Positions 39,038-47,203 of a stretch of DNA of 50,400 nt are shown here, in pieces. This DNA is from Chloroflexota bacterium. GTDB lineage: Bacteria > Chloroflexota > UBA6077 > CF-72. Location of the stretch: the NCBI GenBank assembly GCA_019247515.1, contig JAFAOS010000530.1, forward strand, positions 1 through 50,400. The letters run 5' to 3'. The notes below the pieces were generated by a model, which was given only the letters and a program-made list of their open reading frames with translations, made no database searches and was not told the DNA's origin. The position numbers were made by a program, and so were the translations under genes. Every line of letters starts with the position of its first letter. The stretch's first letter is position 1.

Positions 39038-40777
39038 GTGAACCACGTTTACAAAGTGTGCACGCCGCTGGTGGCGCTGGCGCTGTTCGCGATGGCGTGT
39101 GGGACATCCACACCGGCGACGGCGCCCACGCAGGCGGCGGCCGCCGCGCCGACGGTGGCGGCAGCGGCGCCGACGGTGGCGGCAGGGGCGGCCACGGGAG
39201 CCTCTACTGCCGTTGCAGCCGCAGGCACGGCGGCGCCGACGGTCGCCGCCGCGGCGGCCGGCGCGGGTGGCGCCACCCTCAACATCTACCTGTACCAGAA
39301 GCCGAAGAACTGGAACCCGCTTGCGCCGCCCAATGGACCCGATACCCAGGTCGAAACCATGATCTACGACACGCTGCTCATGGTCAACGACACCTACGCC
39401 TACGAGCCGCGTCTGGCGCAGACCTGGACGGCGTCGCCCGACGCGAAGACCTTCACGTTCAACCTGCGCCCGGGCCTCAAGTGGAGTGACGGCGAGCCGT
39501 TTTCTTCGAAGGACGTCCTGTTCACTTACAAGATGCTGGCCAATCCTGCCTCGGGCAGCGCCTACGCGACCAAGTTCGATCACGTCATGGGCATCGCCGA
39601 CTATCGCAGCGGAGCGACACAAGACGTGGCAGGATTTCGCACGCCCGATGACAACACCTTTGTCGTCGAGCTCGACCAGGCCAATGCTGCTTTTATTTCG
39701 TCGATCAGTTGGCCCTTCTTCGGCGTCCTGCCCGAGCACATCCTTGGTTCGGCGGACGTCAAGACGTTCTCCGACAACCCTTTCTTCTTGAATCCAACGG
39801 TCGGGATGGGTCCGTTCAGTTTCGTGCAGTATCAAACCGACCAGTTCGTCGAACTGAAGAAGAACCCCAACTATCGCGCCCCGGTGGGCATCGACCACGT
39901 GTTCTTGAAGCCGGTCAGCAGTGACGTGGCGACGGCCCAGCTGGAAAAAGGTGAAATGCAGCTGGTCCAGATCTCGCCAACAGACCTCGACCGACTCAAG
40001 GCCGATCCGGGAGTGAAGATCGATTCCAAGCCAGGCCCGGGCATCATTCTGATGGCCGCCGCCGTCGACCAGCCGTTGTTGCAGGACAAGCGCGTGCGCC
40101 AGGCAATGCTCTACGCCATCGACCGCGCGAACATCGTCAGTCAGGTGCTGGCCGGCCAGGCGTCAATTACCAACACCCACGTGATGGGTCCGCCGGATGC
40201 GATTCCGTCTGATCTGAATCAGTACGAGTACAACCCGGACAAGGCCCGCCAGCTGCTGCAGAACGCCGGCTGGGATCCCTCGCGCGTGGTCAAGATTCAG
40301 TGGATTCCCGGGATTCGGGATCGCGACGCGACCGTGCAGATCGTCCAGGCTCAGCTGCAAGCGGTCGGGATGCAGATCGAGCTGAATCCGCTCGAGGCGG
40401 GTCCGCTGGTGGACAACATGAAGAACCGCACCTTCGACCTCAGCCTGTATGGCGGCGGACTGTACACGATCGACGGCGACAGCACATCCGTGCCGAATGA
40501 ATGCTCGCAGGCATACCCGGCCGGCGGCAACAACGCGCACTATTGCAATCCCGATGTGGACGCCGCGTTCGCGGCAGGCCGGGCGACGACCGATCCCGCG
40601 GCGCGAAATCAGGCGTACCAGAAGGTGGCGCGGATTACCAACGACGAAGTGCCGTACATCTGGCTGTATGTGCCCGCCGCGGTGTGGGCGTACTCCGACA
40701 AGCTGCAGAATTTCAAAGCCCACGGCGAGCTGACGTACGGGTTCTGGAACTCGGCGGAGTGGACGCTGGCACAATAG
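39038..40777 (+). CDS. ABC transporter family-5 substrate-binding lipoprotein
   Basis: A 579-residue paralogue of the preceding gene, but with a Sec-type lipoprotein signal (LVALALFAMAC). An Ala/Thr-rich linker follows, with repeated AAAPTVAA units. The fold shows LRPGLKWSDGEPFSSKDVLF, DKRVRQAMLYAIDRANIV and a C-terminal VPYIWLYVPAAVWAYSDKL. It starts with GTG at 39038 after GGAGG. It is followed, after a 190-bp repeat-bearing gap, by dppB/dppC-type permeases, so it is probably the binding partner of that transporter. Confidence 0.93.
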   Translation: MNHVYKVCTPLVALALFAMACGTSTPATAPTQAAAAAPTVAAAAPTVAAGAATGASTAVAAAGTAAPTVAAAAAGAGGATLNIYLYQKPKNWNPLAPPNGPDTQVETMIYDTLLMVNDTYAYEPRLAQTWTASPDAKTFTFNLRPGLKWSDGEPFSSKDVLFTYKMLANPASGSAYATKFDHVMGIADYRSGATQDVAGFRTPDDNTFVVELDQANAAFISSISWPFFGVLPEHILGSADVKTFSDNPFFLNPTVGMGPFSFVQYQTDQFVELKKNPNYRAPVGIDHVFLKPVSSDVATAQLEKGEMQLVQISPTDLDRLKADPGVKIDSKPGPGIILMAAAVDQPLLQDKRVRQAMLYAIDRANIVSQVLAGQASITNTHVMGPPDAIPSDLNQYEYNPDKARQLLQNAGWDPSRVVKIQWIPGIRDRDATVQIVQAQLQAVGMQIELNPLEAGPLVDNMKNRTFDLSLYGGGLYTIDGDSTSVPNECSQAYPAGGNNAHYCNPDVDAAFAAGRATTDPAARNQAYQKVARITNDEVPYIWLYVPAAVWAYSDKLQNFKAHGELTYGFWNSAEWTLAQ

Positions 40778-40967
40778 TGGGTTCCCCAGACGGGTCCCAA
40801 CGTGGGTGGTTTCCCGGTGGTTTCCCGGAGGGGACTCAGATGGTGTTCTCCAGAGCACACCATGGGTCCCACACCCGCCAGCGGCGATGAAACTGTTTTT
40901 CGTGCCCCAGCGGACCTGGTCAGAAGTGACGGTAATGGTCCTCGGTAGCTCCGCCCAATAACACCCT
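40778..40967. repeat. Intergenic TTCCCC/GGGGA motif cluster plus shared box (copy 2)
   Basis: Motif hits are at 40782 (TTCCCCAGACGGGTCCC), 40811 and 40822 (TTCCCGGAGGGGACTC), and 40846 (TTCTCCAGAG). The box at 40870-40897 (CACAC, then GCGGCGATGAAACTGTT) matches that at 35926-35954. Same element type as at 35.6 kb but much more diverged. Confidence 0.6.
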
Positions 40968-41930
40968 ATGTATCGCTGGCTCATCCGCCGCATCCTTATT
41001 TCCATCCCAGTCCTGCTGGGCATTACGGTCCTCAGCTTCTGCTTCGTACGCCTGGCGCCAGGCGATCCGGTGCGGATGATGATCAATCCCGAATACATGG
41101 CTGGCGGGGCTGAAGACTTTGTGGCGCGCAAGCGGGCGGAGCTGGGCCTGGACCAGCCATTGCCAATCCAGTACGTGGCCTGGCTTGGCGAGGTGGCCCA
41201 GGGCAATCTCGGGTACTCGTTCTTCGACCGGCGGCCAGTCGGAGACATCCTCAAAGAGCGCATCTGGCCGACCACGGAGTTGATGGGCACCGCGCTGCTC
41301 CTGGCGCTCGCCTTCGGCGTGCCCCTCGGCCTGATGGCGGCGATTCGCCAGTACTCGGCACTGGACTATGCCTCGGCCGTGATCAGCCTGGCGACCATCT
41401 CCACGCCGAGCTTCTTTCTGGGCCTGGCGGCAATTTACGTCTTTTCGCTCAAGCTCGACCTGCTCCCCACGTCGGGCATGTTCACCGCTGGCGAGCCGCG
41501 CAGCGTCGGCGATGACCTGCATCATCTGATCCTGCCGGCGGTGATCCTGGGGCTCAATCTAGCCGGACCATTCGTGCGGTATGCCCGCGCCAGCTTGCTC
41601 GAAGTGATCCGGCAAGACTATTTGACGACGGCGAAGTCCAAGGGACTGCAGGGCCGGCTGGTGATTCTGCGCCACGCCTTGCCAAATGCACTGCTTCCGC
41701 TCATTACGGTGATCGGCATTCAGATTCCAGCGCTGTTTGCGGGCGCGGTCGTCATCGAGCAGATCTTCGCGTGGCCCGGCATGGGGCAGCTGGCGCTGGC
41801 GGCAATCACCCAGCGGGACTACCCCGTGCTGATGGGCTTCACGATGATCATCGCCGTGCTGGTGCTGCTCTCGAACCTGTGCGCGGACATCGCCTACGCG
41901 GTGGTCGATCCCCGCATCCGACTGCAATGA
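40968..41930 (+). CDS. dppB: ABC transporter permease, DppB type
   Basis: A 320-residue membrane protein with six helices. It starts MYRWLIRRILISIPVLLGIT, a typical DppB N-terminus. It shows VVISLATISTPSFFLGLAA and the EAA loop DYLTTAKSKGLQGRLVILRHALPNALLP, split around the Gly before the coupling helix. The C-terminal VVIEQIFAWPGMGQLAL, then DYPVLMGFTM, is standard. It forms the import channel with DppC. ATGA overlap with dppC. The ATPases DppD and DppF are not in this window. Confidence 0.93.
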   Translation: MYRWLIRRILISIPVLLGITVLSFCFVRLAPGDPVRMMINPEYMAGGAEDFVARKRAELGLDQPLPIQYVAWLGEVAQGNLGYSFFDRRPVGDILKERIWPTTELMGTALLLALAFGVPLGLMAAIRQYSALDYASAVISLATISTPSFFLGLAAIYVFSLKLDLLPTSGMFTAGEPRSVGDDLHHLILPAVILGLNLAGPFVRYARASLLEVIRQDYLTTAKSKGLQGRLVILRHALPNALLPLITVIGIQIPALFAGAVVIEQIFAWPGMGQLALAAITQRDYPVLMGFTMIIAVLVLLSNLCADIAYAVVDPRIRLQ

Positions 41931-42847
41931 ACGTGGCTGTTTCCGCGACCGCTCAACGTCCGGGCCCGACCATGCCGCAAGCCGCGCCGTCGACTGCCGC
42001 GCGCTCGCCGGGGCAGATGGCCATGCGGCGGTTCCTGCGCCACCGACTGGCGTTGCTGGGTCTGGTCATTCTCGCGGTGATCGCCGCGCTCTCGATCCTC
42101 GCGCCGCTGCTGGCGCCCTCCGACCCGCTCAAGGTGGACCTGGCGTTCTTCCGCAAGCCACCCAGTCCCACCCACCTGCTGGGGACCGATTCGGCGGGTC
42201 GCGACGTGCTCAGCCGCCTGATCTACGCGGGCCAGGTGTCGCTGACGGTCGGACTCGTGGCGGCGCTGATGTCCAGCGGCATCGGTCTGCTGTTGGGGTC
42301 GATCGCCGGCGCGTACGGCGGATGGGTCGACGCGGTGGTCATGCGCCTGACCGACGTGATCCTGTCGTTTCCGGCGCTGGTCGTCATTATCACCCTGGTG
42401 GCGCTCGTCGGACCGAGCATGGTGACGATCATGGTCGGCATCGGTCTCTTTTTCTGGCCGACAGCCTGCCGCCTGGTGCGCGCGCTGGCGCTCTCGCTGC
42501 GCGAGCAAGACTTCTTCCTGGCGGCACGCGCGCTGGGGGCGACGCGTGGGCACCTGATTGCACGCCACCTGGTGCCATCCGTGCTGTCGCCGCTGACGGT
42601 GACGGCGACGTTCGCCGTCGCGCAGGCCATCTTGCTGGAAGCGGCGCTGTCCTTTCTAGGGCTCGGTGTGCGCCCACCGCAACCCTCGTGGGGCAACATG
42701 CTTTCCGACGCACAGTCGCTGACGATCCTGGAGTCGATGCCGTGGTTGTGGCTGCCGCCGGGACTCATGATTGCGATCACCGTGCTGGCAATCAATTTCA
42801 TCGGCGACGGTTTGCGCGACGCGCTCGATCCGCGGCAGCGCACGTGA
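41927..42847 (+). CDS. dppC: ABC transporter permease, DppC type
   Basis: 306 residues from ATG 41927 (ATGA overlap). After an unconserved N-terminal stretch come MRRFLRHRLALLGLVILAVI and HLLGTDSAGRDVLSRLIYAG (the hallmark of DppC). The coupling loop is REQDFFLAARALGATRGHLIARHL with its EAA-like motif. Ends FIGDGLRDALDPRQRT. Together with DppB it makes the permease pair for the binding protein at 39038. No ATPase follows, so energy-coupling subunits must be encoded elsewhere. Confidence 0.93.
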   Translation: MNVAVSATAQRPGPTMPQAAPSTAARSPGQMAMRRFLRHRLALLGLVILAVIAALSILAPLLAPSDPLKVDLAFFRKPPSPTHLLGTDSAGRDVLSRLIYAGQVSLTVGLVAALMSSGIGLLLGSIAGAYGGWVDAVVMRLTDVILSFPALVVIITLVALVGPSMVTIMVGIGLFFWPTACRLVRALALSLREQDFFLAARALGATRGHLIARHLVPSVLSPLTVTATFAVAQAILLEAALSFLGLGVRPPQPSWGNMLSDAQSLTILESMPWLWLPPGLMIAITVLAINFIGDGLRDALDPRQRT

Positions 42848-42927
42848 GGCCAGCAGGTGTCGGTGTCAGCGGAGGCAACGGTTGAGAAGTTGGGCACGCT
42901 GCGCACGCCCGTTCGCGCGCCGGAGGC

Positions 42928-44013
42928 ATGATGATCGGTTGCTCGAAATTGGAGATTGACACCCCCGCGCTGGTGCTGGACCTCGGGGTGATGGAGCGCA
43001 ACATCGACCGTATGGCATCGACGTTTCGAGCGGCGGGCGTCGGCTGGCGGCCGCATACCAAGGCCATCAAGACGCCGGCGATCGCGCACAAGCTGCTCCA
43101 GGCCGGAGCGCTCGGCGTCACGTGCGCCAAGGTCGGCGAAGCTGAGGTCATGGCTGCCGCCGGCATTCGCGACATCCTGATCGCCAACCAGGTGGTCGGC
43201 GCCGCGAAGATCGCACGGCTGGTGAACCTGCTGCCGCACGCCGACGTGGTGGTGGCCGCCGATTCGCGGCAAAACGCGGAAGCGCTGAGTCGCGCGGCGT
43301 GCGAGGTTGGGCGGCGCTTGCGCGTCGTGATCGAGGTGGACGTGGGCATGCACCGCGCCGGGGTACCGCCCTCGGGGGCGGTTGACTTTGCGCGCGTTGT
43401 TGCCTCTCAACCGGGGCTGCGGTTCGCCGGAGTCATGGGCTGGGAAGGTCAGACGGTGGGCATCGCCGATCGCTCGGAAAAGGAGCGGGCAGTGGTGGAG
43501 TCCGTGCGCTTGTTGACGGACTGCGCCGCCGCGTGCGCGGCGGCTGGGCTGCCGTGTGAGATCGTGAGCTGCGGTGGCACGGGCACCTACGCCATCACTT
43601 CTCGGTTGCCGGGCGTGACCGAGATTCAGGCTGGCGGCGGCATTTTCGCCGACGTCTACTACCGTGAGGTCATGCACGTGGACCACGAATGCGCGCTGAC
43701 GGTGCTGGCCACCGTCACGAGCCGTCCCACTCCGACGCGCGTCATCTGTGACGCGGGCAAGAAGACGATGAGCAGCGACGCGGCGGCGCCACGACCGCTG
43801 ATTTCGGCGGATGTGGAGTCGATCGGCCTCTCGGCGGAGCATGCGCGCATTTCGCTGCGCACGCCGTCTGAGGCGCCCGAGATCGGCGACAAGATCGAGT
43901 TTGTGGTTGGCTACAGTGACACCACCACCATGCTCCACGACGAGATCTACGCGGTGCGCAACGGTCGCCTGGAAGTGATCTGGCCGATCCTGGGGCGGGG
44001 CAAACTCCGTTAG
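42928..44013 (+). CDS. DSD1/D-threonine-aldolase family PLP enzyme (alanine racemase fold)
   Basis: A 361-residue protein. LEIDTPALVLDLGVMERNI starts the alanine-racemase-like TIM barrel. RPHTKAIKTPAIA contains the PLP Lys (~47). SCGGTGTYAIT (~205-215) forms the phosphate-binding region. GYSDTTTMLHDE near the C-terminus sits where metal ligands occur in D-threonine aldolases. Substrates in the family are beta-hydroxy-D-amino acids or D-serine. GGAGG precedes ATG 42928/42931. It follows dppBC after 80 bp and likely belongs to the same catabolic unit. Confidence 0.88.
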   Translation: MMIGCSKLEIDTPALVLDLGVMERNIDRMASTFRAAGVGWRPHTKAIKTPAIAHKLLQAGALGVTCAKVGEAEVMAAAGIRDILIANQVVGAAKIARLVNLLPHADVVVAADSRQNAEALSRAACEVGRRLRVVIEVDVGMHRAGVPPSGAVDFARVVASQPGLRFAGVMGWEGQTVGIADRSEKERAVVESVRLLTDCAAACAAAGLPCEIVSCGGTGTYAITSRLPGVTEIQAGGGIFADVYYREVMHVDHECALTVLATVTSRPTPTRVICDAGKKTMSSDAAAPRPLISADVESIGLSAEHARISLRTPSEAPEIGDKIEFVVGYSDTTTMLHDEIYAVRNGRLEVIWPILGRGKLR

Positions 44014-44251
44014 AAGAAGACGGCCACAAACGTGGGCGAGCGCCGTCTGAGCGAACGCCGGTTCAATGAGTCCACCTACGGTGGAGCCCTTCGAGGGGTT
44101 CTTCGTCAACCCGCTGGAAGAGCGTGACTTCCACAAACGTGGGCGAGCGCCGTCTGAGCGAATGCAGGTGCAGCGAGTCCACCTATGGTGGAGCCCTTCA
44201 GGGTGTTTTGCAACGTGTTAGACCTCGAGGGCGGGGCTTTGGCGCGAGCGT
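44014..44251. repeat. Duplicated 75-bp double-hairpin unit
   Basis: Two copies, 44024-44098 and 44131-44204, about 107 bp apart. Each starts CCACAAACGTGGGCGAGC (a CCAC/GTGG hairpin), continues GCCGTCTGAGCGAA, then has AGTCCACCTAYGGTGGAGCC (a CCACC/GGTGG hairpin) and CCCTTC. The first copy ends CGAGGGG, which can pair with CCCTT. No ORF. It may be a structured RNA pair, a regulatory site pair, or a duplicated terminator-like element. Confidence 0.75.
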
Positions 44252-46162
44252 TTATGCCCGCGCGCCGGGCCACGGCGAGAACACGTTGTCGGGATTCACC
44301 ACCGACCGCAGCCCTGGATAGTGGCGGCTCAGGACGTCACCCATGGTGGTGTTTTCAATCCAGTCGTAACCCTCGGGTGTGTAAACCTCGGGCGTGTAGT
44401 CATTGCCGAAGAATCGGTCGCTCTTCAGCCGACGCGACGCCATCAGGATGAAGATGCGAAAGGCGGTGTCGCTGAAGCCGAAGCCGGTGGGCTTCGGTTC
44501 GGCGAACATGCCGATCATCAGGTCGACGCGGTCGATTCGTCCATCGTAGACGTCGCGCATCTGGCGCACCCACTGGGGATTGTCGGTGACGTCCTCGAAC
44601 GAGCGAATCGGCCGCAGATGGAGTAGCTCGCGGAAGAGCGAATAGCGCGGGACGCCGAACTCGCGCATGCGCATGACGTCGATGGACGCGAGGTCCACGA
44701 TCTGACCGTCCGGGCGCGTGAAATATTGCAGGAGCCTGGGATAGTTGTGGAGCTGCAGCGCACCTGGATAGAGCGTGCCGAACGAATACAGCAAATCGGC
44801 CGTCGAGGCGGAGGCCAGCAGTTGGTTGCCCTTCACGTCGGTCACCTGGTCGAAGGCTCGCTGTTCGATCAGCGCGTCGTCGGAGGCGCGACGGAACGAG
44901 TAGTCGTCGCGGATCAAGGGGTGCATGCGATACACCGCGACGAACTCCTCGGTCAGCGAATACGGCGCGTTGTGCTGCTCCACCTGGGTGCCCGGAATAC
45001 CGCGGATGACCTCGTCGTCGGAGATGCGCCGCAACAGCGGACTGAGCGCCTGGCCGCCCACGCCCCACCAGTTGCCCCGCAGCGCGTACACGGTGGTGGG
45101 GTGCGCGATGATGGCCGGCGTCCACTCCACGGTGTGAATTTTGGCAATGAGCGCCGCGTTGATCAGGCGCGCTTTCTGGAAGAGCTGCTCGTCGGTCCAG
45201 TCGGGATACGCGCTGCCCAGTCGATCGCAGATCGCATTGTGCTCGCGGGCGAAGACTGTCAGCAACAGGCCGAGTCCGAGCCACCAGCCGGGCACGGTCG
45301 CGAGCTCGTCCAGCAGGGGTGGCGGCAGGTGGTCCTCGCCATTTTGCTGGACCATTCGCAACTTGCCGCTTGCGCCGGTGCGCACGCTGCCCTGCACTTG
45401 CGGGTCGGTTGGGTACAGCTGTGAGGCGTCCCACCACGGCGTCTGGAGATTGATGTGGGTGGGCGGGGCACCGGTGGTGTTCGGAGGACGGGTTGGATCG
45501 GGAATCGTCTTCGGGATGAGCATCGGATTTTGCGGGAAGTCGTCACCGCCAGGCAGCGGAATCTGCCACATGTTGTTTTTGTCGCCGGTACCGTGGGTGA
45601 ACCAGTCGCGAGTCATGAACTGGATCCACGCCGCGGCGAGCATGTTCAAGCTGGTCGCGGGCACGAACGTATCGCGCGTCAGCAGCTCGCGACTGACCAC
45701 GCGCGGATTCGGACTGTAGATTTCCGGCTCGGGGTCGGGGTATGTGAACTCGTTGGGGACGTTGCGTCCGAAGCGCGTGTTGACGGAACCCATGCGCGGA
45801 TCGCGGAGGTCGTTGAACGAGCCGTCCTCGGTGCGCTGCGTCAGGTAGCTGGTGTCCTTTGCCTGGAGGTCCGGCTGCGGCAGGCTTGGCAGGATGTTGG
45901 TGTCGTGCAGATTCTTCCAGCGGAGCATGACTCGCTCCCCGAGCAGCAGCACCAGGCCAAATGGAAGCGGCAGATTGGGCCAGCCGATGCGCTGCTCCAG
46001 CCGTACGGCGGCGTACGCGTACAACTGCGCGGCGACGGAGGGCGTGTAACTATAGCGTCCGCCGGGTCCCTGAATAGCCCGGCGCACGACTTCGGCGCCA
46101 AGCAGCGCAACCGCGGCAGCAATCAGCACTCGCCGCACCAGAACCAAGCGAGGAGGTTCCAT
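44252..46162 (-). CDS. Animal-type heme peroxidase, fatty-acid alpha-dioxygenase-like
   Basis: A 636-residue protein with an N-terminal hydrophobic anchor (VLIAAAVALLGAEVV). Shared with plant alpha-DOX are SLNMLAAAWIQFMTRDWFTH (distal region), FAREHNAICDRL, AKIHTVEWTPAII, and the catalytic YRMHP, with the radical Tyr (411) two residues before the proximal-His region (414). The His expected at the distal heme position is Arg185 here; His190 lies five residues on. It probably oxygenates fatty acids to 2-hydroperoxides at the membrane. Peroxidase or another activity is possible. It is next to a patatin lipase and faces away from the repeat pair. Confidence 0.85.
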   Translation of the reverse strand: MEPPRLVLVRRVLIAAAVALLGAEVVRRAIQGPGGRYSYTPSVAAQLYAYAAVRLEQRIGWPNLPLPFGLVLLLGERVMLRWKNLHDTNILPSLPQPDLQAKDTSYLTQRTEDGSFNDLRDPRMGSVNTRFGRNVPNEFTYPDPEPEIYSPNPRVVSRELLTRDTFVPATSLNMLAAAWIQFMTRDWFTHGTGDKNNMWQIPLPGGDDFPQNPMLIPKTIPDPTRPPNTTGAPPTHINLQTPWWDASQLYPTDPQVQGSVRTGASGKLRMVQQNGEDHLPPPLLDELATVPGWWLGLGLLLTVFAREHNAICDRLGSAYPDWTDEQLFQKARLINAALIAKIHTVEWTPAIIAHPTTVYALRGNWWGVGGQALSPLLRRISDDEVIRGIPGTQVEQHNAPYSLTEEFVAVYRMHPLIRDDYSFRRASDDALIEQRAFDQVTDVKGNQLLASASTADLLYSFGTLYPGALQLHNYPRLLQYFTRPDGQIVDLASIDVMRMREFGVPRYSLFRELLHLRPIRSFEDVTDNPQWVRQMRDVYDGRIDRVDLMIGMFAEPKPTGFGFSDTAFRIFILMASRRLKSDRFFGNDYTPEVYTPEGYDWIENTTMGDVLSRHYPGLRSVVNPDNVFSPWPGARA

Positions 46163-46181
46163 AAACGCCCAATACTACACG

Positions 46182-46217
46182 CCCCTCACCCCAGCCCTCT
46201 CCCTCTGGGAGAGGGAG
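46182..46217. repeat. Dispersed CCTCACCCC...CTCTCCC/GGGAGAGGG repeat (copy 1)
   Basis: CCCTCACCCCAGCCC, then CTCTCCC paired with GGGAGAG, is a common small intergenic hairpin element. It sits between the peroxidase and patatin genes, which read in the same direction. Related copies lie at 48501-48533 (reversed) and 48546-48587. Confidence 0.7.
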
Positions 46218-46225
46218 CGCACGTT

Positions 46226-47203
46226 TCAGGCGGTGAGCTGGGCGCAGAGTTGGTCCAGGCTCGCCTGGATGTCGGCGTCCGACAGGAAGTCCTGGGTCAG
46301 GTCCATGAGATGCTTGATGTTGGCCGCGGCGGCGTTGTCCATGTCCTGGGCGTCTTGTGTCAGCGAGAGCTGGAAGCGGTAGTAGGACTGGTTGGGTCCG
46401 CCGGTGTTCAGCAGTTGCTGGAGCTGGTAGTCGACTGTTTCGCTGGAGCCCTGGAGGGCAACGTCGAGGACCGGCTGGGCCCACTCCAGCTGGCCCCAGC
46501 GCGAGGCGTCGTCGTACTTGATGGGATGACGTAACTCGCCGGTGCCGATGGAGACCATCAGCACGCCGTCGCCGGTGCGGCCCATCTTGATGGCTTCGGC
46601 GTAGGCGCACATGGCGGGGTTGTTGGCGATGACCCCGCCGTCGATCAGCGCGTAGTACTGGAGTGGGTCCGCGGTGCCAATCTTCTCGGGTGGAAAATAG
46701 GTGGGCGCCGCGGAGGTCGCCCGCGCGACCTGGCGCATCGGGAAGTCGTAATCCGCGCTGGCTCTGGCCCGCTCGCTCTTGAAGAAGATCGGCATCTGCT
46801 TTTCGATGTCGTAGCTCGGGACGACGACCGGCTTGAGCGCGTCTTTCAGTCGCACCTCGCCGAAATAGCGCTGCAGGGTGGTCTCGATGCCCGTCGCCGG
46901 GTAGCGAGCGCCGGCCAGCGCTTCGATGTGCAGCACTTCGCGCCAGGAGTGCGGAAAGATGCTGTCGCCCTGCGTTTCGTACAGATTGACGATGTCGTGG
47001 GCGGACTTGTCGGGCTTGCCGTCGGCGGCCGGCTTGGTCAATCCAAGGGCGATGATGCCACCGGTCGACGTGCCGGCGAGCATGTCGAACATGTCGCTGA
47101 TCGCCCGGTGTGTGCGATCCTCGATGGTTGCCAGGATCAGTGCCGGGATGATGCCGCGGATCCCGCCCCCGTCGACGGCGAGTACCTTGAATGGCGGTGC
47201 CAT
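46226..47203 (-). CDS. Patatin-like phospholipase
   Basis: A 325-residue cytoplasmic or membrane-associated lipase. VLAVDGGGIRGIIPALIL is the oxyanion GGGxRG loop, MLAGTSTGGIIALG holds the nucleophile Ser (GxSxG), and YYALIDGGVIANNP has the catalytic Asp (DGG). It releases fatty acids from lipids by a Ser-Asp dyad. ATG 47203 is required, since the GGG loop lies 12 residues in. Its start codon overlaps that of the divergent catalase-like gene within CATG. It could supply fatty acid to the peroxidase downstream. Confidence 0.92.
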   Translation of the reverse strand: MAPPFKVLAVDGGGIRGIIPALILATIEDRTHRAISDMFDMLAGTSTGGIIALGLTKPAADGKPDKSAHDIVNLYETQGDSIFPHSWREVLHIEALAGARYPATGIETTLQRYFGEVRLKDALKPVVVPSYDIEKQMPIFFKSERARASADYDFPMRQVARATSAAPTYFPPEKIGTADPLQYYALIDGGVIANNPAMCAYAEAIKMGRTGDGVLMVSIGTGELRHPIKYDDASRWGQLEWAQPVLDVALQGSSETVDYQLQQLLNTGGPNQSYYRFQLSLTQDAQDMDNAAAANIKHLMDLTQDFLSDADIQASLDQLCAQLTA

